Assembly: GCA_947258835.1 (NCBI GenBank)
Contig: CAMYJY010000197.1
Span: forward strand, 1-6,570
Reading direction: 5' to 3'
Source of the DNA: an uncultured Pirellulales bacterium
GTDB lineage: Bacteria; Planctomycetota; Planctomycetia; Pirellulales; Lacipirellulaceae
Length of the DNA: 6,570 nucleotides
The translations under genes and the position numbers were made by a program. Numbering within the stretch: position 1 is the stretch's first letter; each line of letters starts with the position of its first letter. The notes under the pieces were generated by a model. It was not told the origin of the DNA. It searched no databases and was given only the letters and a program-made list of their open reading frames with translations. Below, one piece after another: positions 1 through 6,570 of the stretch.

Positions 1-2
1 CC

Positions 3-1274
3 CCTGTAGCAATCCAGCCCCTGCAGGTGGGGTTGCACGAGATTACCAAGACCTACGCCGGCAAAATTCAGCCCTGGGAAACCTACCAGGTCGGCTTCGC
101 GGTGGGGGGGCGGGTGATTGCCCTCGGCGAAAATGCGGCGGGTAAACCACTCGATGAGGGAGACCAAGTGGTCGCCGGCCAGGTCCTGGCCCAGCTGGAT
201 GCTCGCGTGTTCCGGGCCCAAAAAAATGAAGCCGCCGCCCGTGTGGAACAGGCTTATTCCGAACTCCGACGGGCGGAAAAGGTGCGTCAGGCGCGTCCCG
301 ACGCACTCTCGGACGCGGAGTTGCAACTGCTGGCGACGGACTTGGCCTTGGCCGAGGCCCAGCACGAAGTGGCCCTGAAAAATTTAGACGATGCGACACT
401 CAAAGCCCCCGTGAACGCCACCGTTTCGCGACGGATGATCAAACCGGGCGAGTCCGTGAATGCCAACGTCAATGTGTTTGAGCTGGTAGAGAATACCGAC
501 GTACTGCTGGTGATCGATGTGCCCGAATCGCACATCCGCGAACTGGAGCAGCGGCAGCGAACCATTGAGGAAAACCTCCGCCGCCAAGCGGAGGCCCCAC
601 GAGATGCAGCGCCGCCGGTGCCGGCCCGCGCCGCGCGGCGGTCGTCCTTGAGCCCGCTTCCGGAACTCGGGCCACCGACAGCGGCGGTCGCTCAGGAGGC
701 ATCCGCCGGGTACGGCGTGGACACCGTGTTCCGCGCCTATGTCCGCCTGGAGGGACGCGATCGGTTTGGCATGGCGTGGCCCACACTGGCGGGACAAATC
801 CATCACATCCCCGAAATTTCCGATCTACGGACCGGGTTGTTTCCCGTTGAAATTCGTCTTCCCAATCAAGAACGTCTGCTGAAACCGGGCATGGTTGCTA
901 CGGCTGATGTCGTTACCGCCTGCCTCCCCGGCTATCTCGTACCGGAGACGGCGATCTTATTCCGCCAGCGGAGCGCCCATCTGTTTAGCGTCATACGGCA
1001 GCAAACCCGCATGGAAATGATGTACTGGGATGTGGGCCCGGCGGAGATCTACCGCGCGCTGCAGGTCCCGCTCACCCGCTGGATCGAACAAGGCCCCCTG
1101 GTCTTTGTCCCGGCCGATCAAGCCGACCTCACTTCGGTGGTGGTCCGCGGCCAATTTCGGTTGGCGGATGGGCAGCTCGTCCGCGTGATGAACCTCGACA
1201 AGTTCTCCCCCGGTGAGATCCAGTTCCGCACTGCGACGGACGTCAACGTCGCCGCGGCCCCCACAGACAAGTGA
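3..1274 (+). CDS. RND efflux periplasmic adaptor (MFP/HlyD family), 5'-truncated by window edge
   Basis: This is the periplasmic adaptor that would bridge an inner-membrane RND permease to an outer-membrane channel. The frame is open to the left edge, and the residues before the GTG at 27 (PVAIQPLQ) fit the family's normal N-terminal beta strand. The true start and the signal or lipid-anchor peptide therefore lie outside the window, and the GTG is internal. Counting from that GTG, the first lipoyl half is at about 22-60 (VGFAVGGRV, then GDQVVAGQVLAQLD). A short charged alpha-hairpin follows at about 61-119, and the second lipoyl half at about 120-155 (LKAPVNATVSRRMIKPGE). The beta-barrel and membrane-proximal region run from about 156 to 385 (LLKPGMVATADVV near 284-296). 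A Pro/Ala/Arg-rich stretch at about 180-228 interrupts the barrel, which is unusual. The stop lies 7 bases before the permease ATG, so the two genes form one operon. The family call is firm; the substrate is unknown. Confidence 0.9.
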   Translation, partial: PVAIQPLQVGLHEITKTYAGKIQPWETYQVGFAVGGRVIALGENAAGKPLDEGDQVVAGQVLAQLDARVFRAQKNEAAARVEQAYSELRRAEKVRQARPDALSDAELQLLATDLALAEAQHEVALKNLDDATLKAPVNATVSRRMIKPGESVNANVNVFELVENTDVLLVIDVPESHIRELEQRQRTIEENLRRQAEAPRDAAPPVPARAARRSSLSPLPELGPPTAAVAQEASAGYGVDTVFRAYVRLEGRDRFGMAWPTLAGQIHHIPEISDLRTGLFPVEIRLPNQERLLKPGMVATADVVTACLPGYLVPETAILFRQRSAHLFSVIRQQTRMEMMYWDVGPAEIYRALQVPLTRWIEQGPLVFVPADQADLTSVVVRGQFRLADGQLVRVMNLDKFSPGEIQFRTATDVNVAAAPTDK

Positions 1275-1281
1275 ACCTCTG

Positions 1282-2598
1282 ATGTCCCTCAGTTCCCAAG
1301 CCGTCGATCACCCACGTTTTGTCTTCGTGGCCACGATGTTGGTGCTGTTTTTGGCGTTGTACGCCGCTTTGCTCACTCCCGTGCAGCGGACGCCGGCGAT
1401 CACCAAGGCGGTCGTGCTGGTCGCGATTCCCTACCCGGATGCCCTGCCCAGTGAGTCCGAGAATGACATCACGCGGAAGGTGGAAGAGGCGCTGACCGAA
1501 TTGCAGAGCGTCGATTTTATTGCCTCCACCAGCCTACGGGGGGCTTCGATTACGCAGGTGATCTTTCTGGATGGCGTCGACCCGGACGAAGCACGCCGGG
1601 AAGTCAAGGACTTGATCGATCGCATTCGCAACGAGTTGCCGCTGGGGCGAGAGATCCAGCCCAGCGTGACCGATATCGATTTCGACAGCGCGCCCCTGAT
1701 GCTGGTGACGTTGGCCGGTCCGCCGGGCTTCGATGAACGGGCCCTGAAAAAAATTGCCGAAGAGGTCGAAGAGACCATTGCCGAAGTCGAGGGCGTGGCC
1801 AATACGCAATTGTTTGGTGGCAAAGAACGAGAAATTCACGTCAACGTGAATCCCGACCTGATGTCCCAGTACGGCATTGGCTTGCTTCAAGTCCGCCAAG
1901 CACTGGCGGATTTTAATGCCAAGATTCCCGCCGGTGCCTTCGACACGGCCGAAATCGATCGCACGGTGCGGAATGAATCCAAATTTCGAGATCTGGACGA
2001 TATTCGTGAAGCAATCGTCAGTAGCGCGGAAGGCCGCGTGCTGTCTATCCGCGATATTGCCAAGGTCACCGATGCGCATCGGCGGATGCTCAACGTGGCG
2101 CAGTTTGACGGCCGGGATTGCGCTACGATTTTGGTGAACAAAGAAGCCGACATCAACACCTTGGGCGCCGCCCGGGCGGTGAACGCGCTGGTCGGTGATT
2201 TGGAGCAGCAGTATCCGGACATCACTTTTTCTACCAGCCGCGATACGTCGCAAGAGATTTGGCTGATGTTTCGCGTCTTGGGTTCCAGCGCCCTGTTTGG
2301 CGCGATGCTGGTGCTAGTGATCTTGGCCTGGTCGATGGGGCTGCGGATCTCCATTTTGGTCTTAATCGCCATCCCGATCAGCTCGGCGGTGGGGCTGGTG
2401 TTTTTATATTTTGCCGGCATTCCCGTCTCCAACATGGTGGTGTGGCTGGCCGGGCGCCATCCTTATCTACTCGATCGTCGCCGGCGTGGTCTGCTTCTGG
2501 CGCCTGGGCGCCACTGGCCTCGTTTCGATGGAGGGCATGGTGGTCGACGGGGCCATCATCGTGGCCGAAAATATCCATCGCCATATCGAACGCGGTGA
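1282..2598 (+). CDS. RND efflux permease, N-terminal part of a frame-disrupted gene
   Basis: This is the first third of an inner-membrane RND (AcrB-like) proton/substrate antiporter. I chose the ATG at 1282 because it gives the usual short cytoplasmic lead (SLSSQAVDHPRF) before TM1 at about residues 13-33. Longer in-frame starts would overlap the adaptor and add non-family residues. No strong Shine-Dalgarno is seen, and the 7-base gap to the adaptor stop suggests translational coupling. The first periplasmic porter segment follows (EALTELQSVDFIASTS at 69-84; GVANTQLFGGKEREI at 171-185; QALADFNAKIPAG at 206-218). TM2 is at about 331-350 and TM3 at about 357-378. Family-like sequence ends at residue 390 (SNMVVWLA, base 2451). 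The remaining residues up to the stop at 2598 are Arg-rich, out-of-frame reading, and the real continuation is in the next frame from about 2453. As read, this fragment alone could not form a pump. Confidence 0.85.
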   Translation: MSLSSQAVDHPRFVFVATMLVLFLALYAALLTPVQRTPAITKAVVLVAIPYPDALPSESENDITRKVEEALTELQSVDFIASTSLRGASITQVIFLDGVDPDEARREVKDLIDRIRNELPLGREIQPSVTDIDFDSAPLMLVTLAGPPGFDERALKKIAEEVEETIAEVEGVANTQLFGGKEREIHVNVNPDLMSQYGIGLLQVRQALADFNAKIPAGAFDTAEIDRTVRNESKFRDLDDIREAIVSSAEGRVLSIRDIAKVTDAHRRMLNVAQFDGRDCATILVNKEADINTLGAARAVNALVGDLEQQYPDITFSTSRDTSQEIWLMFRVLGSSALFGAMLVLVILAWSMGLRISILVLIAIPISSAVGLVFLYFAGIPVSNMVVWLAGRHPYLLDRRRRGLLLAPGRHWPRFDGGHGGRRGHHRGRKYPSPYRTR

Positions 2599-4561
2599 AG
2601 ACCCGGTGAGCGCGGCCAAGACGGGCATTGAGGAAGTGGGGCTGCCAGTGATTGCTGCCGACCTGACCACAGTGGCCGCCTTTTTGCCGATGGTGTTGGT
2701 GCCGGGCATCATGGGCGATTTTATGGGGGTGATGCCGCGGGTGGTGAGCGTGGCGCTGTTGGGTTCGGTGCTGGTGGACCATTTTGTAATCCCCACCCTG
2801 GCGGCCTATTGGTACCGTCAACGCCAGCCCCAGCAAGAAGCCTCGGCCGTGTTTGCCGCGGTAGCGCCTGGCACGGATCAGCAGATCGCCGGCAATGGCC
2901 AAATCCGTCCCAACTTGGGAGCCGGTACGCGGCTGTATGCGCGGGTCTTAAGTTTCGGCTTGGCCAATCGCTATTGCGTGCTGCTGCTGTGCACGGTGGC
3001 GCTGTCTGGTGCCATGAGGCTCTTTTTTAGCCTGGGTTTCGAGTTCTTCCCCACCAGTGACCGGGGACAATTTGGCATCAAATACGAATTGCCTTTGGGC
3101 TACAGCATTGAAGAGACCCTCGCCGCTTCCCAGATTTTTACCGATCCCTTGGAAAAGTGGAAACAGCGGGGGATTTTGCGGCACTACGTGACTGCCGTGG
3201 GGTCTTCCGGGGGCCTGGCCTCGCGCCTGGAGAACGATCCCGCCAACGGCCCTGAGTTTGGTGAAATCATGGTCGAGCTGCTGTCGCCCTTGGACCGCGT
3301 GATCCACGAACAAGAGGTGATCAGCAGCCTGAGGCGAGAAATTGTCCCGCTGCCGGGAATGAAGTTTTCGATCAAAGAGGTGGAAGATGGGCCACCCGGG
3401 GGGAGCGATGTGGCCGTGCGTTTGACCGGCGATGATGTGGACCGACTGGGAGAAATTGCCCAACACCTCGTGGAGCGGCTGGAGCAGGTGCGGGGTACGG
3501 TGGATGCGACCACCGACTACCGGCCTGACAATCCGGAGTTGGTGATCGAACCCAAGCCCGAAGTCGTCGGCCTGTATGGATTGACCGAGGCTCAAATTGC
3601 CAGCGCCGTGCAATTGGCCATTGCCGGTGATTCCCAAATCCGCATCACGATGGACGACGAAGAAATCACCCTCCGCCTGCAACTGGCCCCGGAATACCAG
3701 CGCTACCCCAGCAGTCTGCAGCGGCTGATGATCACCGCTCCGGATGGCCGCAAGGCGCCGATTTCCCAGTTGGCGGAGCTGCGGAAAGATTTAAGTCTCT
3801 ACAGCATCAATCGCTACAATCGGGATCGGGCCGTGATCGCCAAGTGCGACGTGGAAAAACCCACCCTGCCGGATGATGTGTTTCGGGTGTTGGAAAATGA
3901 AGTCTTGCCAGAGCTCGGTTTTCGACCGACCGACGGCAACTCGATGGTGTTTTTGGGGACACCGACCACCCCGTCGGAAGGTATCAAGGCCGAGTTCACG
4001 GGAGAAAACGAAGAGCGGGACAAAAATTTTCGGTACCTGCTCTACAGTATGATTTTAGGGGTGGTGTTAATTTTTGCCATTCTGGTGACGCAGTTTAATA
4101 GTTTCCGCCAGAGCATGATTGTGATGTTTACCGTCCCGCTGAGTTTTATTGGCGTGGTCTTGGGTATGTGGGCCTGCTCCTTTCCCTTTAGCCTGGCTTC
4201 CTTTATTGGGCTGGTGAGTTTGACCGGCATTGTGGTGAATGATGCGATCGTGATGGTCGACTTCATGAACAGTGCCCGCAACCGCGGTTTGCCCTTGCGG
4301 GAAGCGATTATGGAAGCGGGCGTCAATCGGCTGCGGCCGGTGCTGCTGACGACGGTGACGACGATCGGTGGGCTATTGCCGCTGCTGCTGAATATCTCGG
4401 GCGGCGCGGAGTTTTGGCAGCCGCTCACGGCGGCGGTGGTGTTTGGCTTGGCTTTTGCCTCGGTGCTGACCCTGCTGGTGATCCCCGTCTTGTACAGCGT
4501 GGCCTACAGTCTTTCGGCCCAGGCGCGGGAGGGCCTGGCGGCCCTCGGCGGATCCGCTTAG
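2411..4561 (+). CDS. RND efflux permease, C-terminal part of a frame-disrupted gene
   Basis: This is the rest of the permease that starts at 1282. The frame opens at an ATG at 2411, but the residues before about 2453 are out-of-frame reading, so that ATG is not a real start. If the two parts are joined at 2451/2453, the protein has 1092 residues, slightly above the usual RND length. In that numbering TM4 carries GMVVDGAIIVAEN (418-430), with the proton-relay candidate D422. TM5 is at about 456-476, TM6 at about 487-509 and TM7 at about 562-586. The second porter half follows (EFGEIMVELLSP; VYGL-type turn as VGLYGLTEAQIASAVQLA). TM8 starts at about 916 (FRYLLYSMILGVV), TM10 carries GIVVNDAIVMVDF (983-995), and the family motif RLRPVLLTTVTTIGGLLPL precedes TM11. 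The protein ends with a short polar tail. The second acidic residue of AcrB's Asp pair is Gly here, as in CzcA-type and several other RND pumps. Family certain, substrate unknown, function doubtful because of the frame break. Confidence 0.85.
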   Translation: MPAFPSPTWWCGWPGAILIYSIVAGVVCFWRLGATGLVSMEGMVVDGAIIVAENIHRHIERGEDPVSAAKTGIEEVGLPVIAADLTTVAAFLPMVLVPGIMGDFMGVMPRVVSVALLGSVLVDHFVIPTLAAYWYRQRQPQQEASAVFAAVAPGTDQQIAGNGQIRPNLGAGTRLYARVLSFGLANRYCVLLLCTVALSGAMRLFFSLGFEFFPTSDRGQFGIKYELPLGYSIEETLAASQIFTDPLEKWKQRGILRHYVTAVGSSGGLASRLENDPANGPEFGEIMVELLSPLDRVIHEQEVISSLRREIVPLPGMKFSIKEVEDGPPGGSDVAVRLTGDDVDRLGEIAQHLVERLEQVRGTVDATTDYRPDNPELVIEPKPEVVGLYGLTEAQIASAVQLAIAGDSQIRITMDDEEITLRLQLAPEYQRYPSSLQRLMITAPDGRKAPISQLAELRKDLSLYSINRYNRDRAVIAKCDVEKPTLPDDVFRVLENEVLPELGFRPTDGNSMVFLGTPTTPSEGIKAEFTGENEERDKNFRYLLYSMILGVVLIFAILVTQFNSFRQSMIVMFTVPLSFIGVVLGMWACSFPFSLASFIGLVSLTGIVVNDAIVMVDFMNSARNRGLPLREAIMEAGVNRLRPVLLTTVTTIGGLLPLLLNISGGAEFWQPLTAAVVFGLAFASVLTLLVIPVLYSVAYSLSAQAREGLAALGGSA
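2437..2533 (+). other. Frame break with about 67 extra bases at permease TM4
   Basis: From the Asn codon at 2431 (SNMVV) to the Gly codon at 2534 (GMVVDGA) there are 103 bases, where AcrB-like spacing (Asn plus 11 residues before the Gly) predicts 36. The excess of 67 bases is 22 codons plus one base, so it accounts for both a hydrophobic 22-residue surplus and the shift from the frame of 1282 to the frame of 4561. In the downstream frame the surplus reads as a membrane-like stretch (AILIYSIVAGVVCFW) and is strongly biased to G/C in third positions. The upstream frame reads as Arg-rich nonsense. GGCGCC occurs three times (2453, 2499, 2507), and GGGCGCCA is directly repeated at 2452 and 2506. 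No stop codon or clear slippery site sits at the switch point. A real insertion or a sequence fault are the leading explanations. Confidence 0.7.
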
Positions 4562-4637
4562 GCCAGGCCTCGGACAGAGGGGGTGGCCCATAGCTGCATT
4601 TTTTTGGGCTTGTTGGCCGTCAAAATGCTTGCCAACC

Positions 4638-4737
4638 CGGCAGTGTTTTTTGGGGGTGTGCTGGTTGGGTGCCACTGCTGGCTTGCCCCAATCCTGTTCG
4701 GCACGAAAGTTGCCACCATGTAGCGGCAGTGATTTTT
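4638..4737. repeat. CGGCAGTG direct repeats flanking a complementary CACTGCTG
   Basis: CGGCAGTG followed by one base and TTTTT occurs at 4638-4651 and again at 4724-4737. Between them, CACTGCTG at 4673-4680 can pair with either copy: six Watson-Crick pairs with the left one, eight pairs including one G-T with the right one. The right-hand pairing is followed by A and five T's, so on the + strand it could act as an intrinsic terminator for the efflux operon, although the loop is long (43 bases, with a small GGCA/TGCC hairpin inside). The central part, GGGTGCCACTGCTGGC from 4667, resembles from memory a dispersed intergenic repeat of planctomycetes. That identification was not checked. Confidence 0.4.
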
Positions 4738-4799
4738 GCACAGTCGTGGAGAACATTTCCTCAAAATACGTAGCCCCGGAGCTTGTTTGCTGAGAATTT

Positions 4800-4895
4800 T
4801 GAACCACGACGAAACAACGGAAACAACGTCTACGACGAAATCAACAAACGAAAAATAAGTCCCTGCTCGTCGTCGCGTTGTTTCGTTGTGGTTCA
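4800..4895. repeat. 96-base inverted-repeat unit with 20-base arms
   Basis: The left arm at 4800-4819 (TGAACCACGACG...) is complementary to the right arm at 4876-4895 (...GTTGTGGTTCA) at 19 of 20 positions. The single exception is G4808 opposite T4887, which would be a G-U pair in a + strand RNA. The 56-base interior contains a second possible stem (ACGACGA at 4832-4838 with TCGTCGT at 4867-4873) and a perfect 9-base tandem duplication, GAAACAACG at 4811-4819 and 4820-4828. TTT flanks both outer ends (4797-4799 and 4896-4898). The unit could be a small non-autonomous mobile element, a structured RNA, or a bidirectional transcription barrier between the two convergent genes. The structure is certain and the function is open. 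Confidence 0.75.
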
Positions 4896-4992
4896 TTTAC
4901 TGCCGCAGGAATGGCTGAGAAGAGAGTGGATTGCTGTAGTAGGAGATTTGCGCAGGCGTACTGTTTTTTATTTGGGTAAGCCGTTTAGGGCC

Positions 4993-5005
4993 GCCCCGTT
5001 GGGGC
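4993..5005 (-). terminator. Possible weak terminator hairpin after polX
   Basis: GCCCC-GTT-GGGGC forms a perfect 5-pair GC stem with a 3-base loop, 36-48 bases past the polX stop on the - strand. There is no T run directly after it on either strand, so it does not meet the intrinsic terminator pattern well. It may slow polymerase or simply be chance. Confidence 0.25.
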
Positions 5006-5040
5006 TTGGTGGTTGGTTCCTCGCTCCAGCCGGTGGATAT

Positions 5041-6570
5041 TCATGAAGAATTTCGTGGCACGCCCGTCCGCGCGGCGAATTCTTCCCAGGGCCAGGTATT
5101 GGCCACATCCCTCGCGGTCAGTCCCCCCCGCTGGGCCTGCAGCACACCGTATCGCAGCACTTCCAAGCCGCTCGTGCTGTGCGCGTCGCTGCTGATCACG
5201 ATCGGTATGCCGTGCCGCTGGGCGGCCGCACAGTGGATATCGTGCAAGTCCAAACGCGCCGGATTGGCATTCAGTTCCAAGCATGTGCCCTGCTCGGCCG
5301 CGACCGCAAAAACTTGGTCCATGTCCACCGCATACGGTTCCCGACGACCAATCAGCCGTCCGGTGGGATGGGCCAGAATATCCACGTGCGGATTCTTAAT
5401 GGCCTCCACAATCCGCTCCGTGATTTGTGCCTGCGGTTGTTTTTGGCCGTAATGCACACTGGCAATCACCCAGTCGGCTTCGGCCAGGACGTCGTCCGGT
5501 AAGTCCAGGCCTCCCTGCTCCAAGATATCGCACTCGATCCCTTTGAGCACCACGATATCCGTGAGCTCCTCCCGAAGGCGATCGATCTCTTCCCACTGCC
5601 GACGCAAACGCACGGGATCCAGGCCGTGGGCCATGGAGACCCGCTGGGAATGGTCGGTGATGGCAATGTACTCCAGCCCCCGCGCGCGTGCCGCCTCCAC
5701 CATCTCCCGTAGGGAGGCCTTCCCATCGGTGGCCGTGGTATGCATGTGCAGATCGCCGCGAATATCCGCCAGCTCCACCAGCCGCGGCAGCTCGCCTTGC
5801 TCGGCCCACGTAAATTCTTGGCGGGCTTCGCGGAGCGGCGGGGGAAACCAGGGTAGCCCTAAGGCGGCGTAGACCTCTTGCTCGGTGCGGCCTGCCAGAT
5901 ACGTTTCCTCCCCTTGGTCATCTAGCTGAAACACACCCCACTCATTCACCTTCAGCCCCTGCTGTTTGGCTTGGCCGCGGACCACGACGTTGTGCTCTTG
6001 CGAGCCGGTAAAATACTGCCAGGCGGCACCAAAAGACTCGGCCGGAACTACCCGCAAGTCAATCTGCAGGCCGCTTTCAAGGCGTACGGACATCTTGGTC
6101 TCCCCGCGGAGCAGCACCTCGGCCACCTGCGGAAATTCTCCCAGGCGATCCATCACGGCTGCGGGCTGCTGGGCATCGACCAGCAGATCCAAGTCCCCCA
6201 CCGTTTCTCGACCCCGCCGGTAGCTGCCGGCCATTTCCAACTGCAAAATCCCCTCCACGGATTCCAGATGCGCTCGCAAATCGGCAATGACGACATCGGC
6301 ATCGGCCCAGCGGAGTCGCTGGGCGGCCTCTGCGGCAATGGCCAGGCCTTGCAGGATCGTGGCCTCGGTCTTCGCACCAAACCCTTTGAGCGCCCGTACC
6401 TGCTGGGCCTCGCAAGCGGCGCGTAGCGAAGCGAGCGAGTCGATCTGCAGCTCCCGATACAGCAGGGCCGCCTTCTTGGGCCCCAGGCCAGGCACCCGCA
6501 GCACCTCCAGCACGGACGCCGGCACGGCAGCCTGCAGTTCGTCAAGCATCGGCAAGCGACCCGTCTCCAG
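5041..6570 (-). CDS. polX: DNA polymerase/3'-5' exonuclease PolX (family X polymerase + PHP domain), 5'-truncated
   Basis: PolX is a cytoplasmic DNA repair enzyme that fills short gaps with its polymerase-beta-like core and trims 3' ends with its PHP domain. The frame stays open through the right edge, and the residues LETGRLP before a TTG at 6555 match the family. The TTG is therefore internal, and the N-terminal 8-kDa region with its first helix-hairpin-helix lies outside. Visible residues are numbered from that TTG. Helix-hairpin-helix turns are at 22-29 (PGLGPKKA) and 58-64 (GFGAKTE). The polymerase site is GSYRRG at 110-115 with GDLD giving D121 and D123, and the third Asp is D166 (IDLRVV). 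YFTGSQEHN is at 181-189. The PHP ligands H270, H272, D277, H302, E341, H368, H396, D457 and H459 are all present. The visible 504+ residues fit a normal ~570-residue PolX. It runs convergent to the efflux operon with no evident link. Both activities look intact. Confidence 0.95.
   Translation of the reverse strand: METGRLPMLDELQAAVPASVLEVLRVPGLGPKKAALLYRELQIDSLASLRAACEAQQVRALKGFGAKTEATILQGLAIAAEAAQRLRWADADVVIADLRAHLESVEGILQLEMAGSYRRGRETVGDLDLLVDAQQPAAVMDRLGEFPQVAEVLLRGETKMSVRLESGLQIDLRVVPAESFGAAWQYFTGSQEHNVVVRGQAKQQGLKVNEWGVFQLDDQGEETYLAGRTEQEVYAALGLPWFPPPLREARQEFTWAEQGELPRLVELADIRGDLHMHTTATDGKASLREMVEAARARGLEYIAITDHSQRVSMAHGLDPVRLRRQWEEIDRLREELTDIVVLKGIECDILEQGGLDLPDDVLAEADWVIASVHYGQKQPQAQITERIVEAIKNPHVDILAHPTGRLIGRREPYAVDMDQVFAVAAEQGTCLELNANPARLDLHDIHCAAAQRHGIPIVISSDAHSTSGLEVLRYGVLQAQRGGLTARDVANTWPWEEFAARTGVPRNSS

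Larger units (their letters stand above)
4562..5040. other. Convergent intergenic region, no convincing gene
   Basis: These bases lie between the stops of the + strand permease and the - strand polX. Several frames are open across parts of it, up to about 110 codons on the - strand, but none shows domain-like sequence or a supported start. The stretch is richer in A/T runs than its neighbours and holds three inverted or repeated structures, listed separately at 4638, 4800 and 4993. A seven-T run at 4599-4605 lies about 10 bases after a weak imperfect stem (4561-4588), too far away for a standard intrinsic terminator. Confidence 0.7.

Noticed and set aside
27..29. GTG as the start codon of the adaptor
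   Set aside because: Family-like sequence continues in frame to the window edge, and starting here would leave no export signal.
2400..2470. Programmed ribosomal frameshift joining the two permease frames
   Set aside because: A skip of one base would be needed at GCC-G-GGC, but no stop codon, rare pausing codon or known slippery motif is there, and the about 66 further extra bases would remain unexplained.
2433..2544. CATGGTGGT repeated at 2433 and 2536 as the footprint of a duplication
   Set aside because: The copies encode the separate conserved NMVV and GMVVD motifs, and the sequence between them is not duplicated, so coincidence of codon choice is enough.
4529..4546. GAGGGCC-TGGC-GGCCCTC perfect hairpin at the permease 3' end
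   Set aside because: It lies within the coding region and has no T run after it, so it is not called a terminator; GC-rich codons can produce it.
4736..4767. TTGCAC ... CAAAAT as a promoter for a small RNA upstream of the inverted repeat
   Set aside because: The spacing is about 20 bases and the second box is poor, so it is not better than chance.
4558..4896. Open frame of 112 codons on the - strand in the intergenic region
   Set aside because: It runs through the repeats, its start lies inside the right arm of the inverted repeat, and no family features are visible.
4783..5046. Open frame of 87 codons on the + strand
   Set aside because: It spans the 96-base inverted repeat and overlaps the polX end; its composition is not protein-like and no ribosome binding site is seen.
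6553..6555. TTG as the start codon of polX
   Set aside because: It sits in the conserved ETGRLP segment of the family, and the frame continues to the right edge.

Overview
The window holds the tail of an RND-type efflux operon on the + strand and most of a polX gene on the - strand. The two gene sets converge on a non-coding stretch of about 480 bases. The DNA is fairly GC-rich, and an RND adaptor plus permease implies a Gram-negative (two-membrane) cell. My best guess for the organism is a planctomycete of the Pirellula type. That rests on codon style and on an intergenic sequence (GGGTGCCACTGC... at 4667) that resembles, from memory, a dispersed repeat of those genomes. It is a weak inference.

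Left part (3-4561): a periplasmic adaptor (MFP/HlyD type), cut by the left edge, is followed after 7 bases by an RND permease. Together they would form the inner-membrane and periplasmic parts of a proton-driven tripartite exporter. No outer-membrane channel gene is visible, and the substrate cannot be read from the sequence. The permease is broken. Its first 390 residues and its last ~700 residues lie in different frames, and the switch falls at about 2452, just before transmembrane helix 4, which carries the proton-relay aspartate. Compared with the usual RND spacing, about 67 extra bases sit there, which explains both the frame change and about 22 extra hydrophobic residues. This is either a real inactivating insertion or a sequence/assembly fault.

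Middle (4562-5040): no convincing gene. It contains a three-part repeat (two CGGCAGTG copies around one CACTGCTG copy), a striking 96-base inverted-repeat unit with 20-base arms (4800-4895), and a small GC hairpin close to the polX stop.

Right part (5041-6570, - strand): a PolX-type DNA polymerase with its polymerase-beta-like core and C-terminal PHP nuclease domain. All nine expected PHP metal ligands and the three polymerase aspartates are present. Its N-terminus lies beyond the right edge. It has no evident functional link to the efflux operon.

I see no wholly new system. The points most worth a second look are the permease junction and the 96-base inverted repeat.
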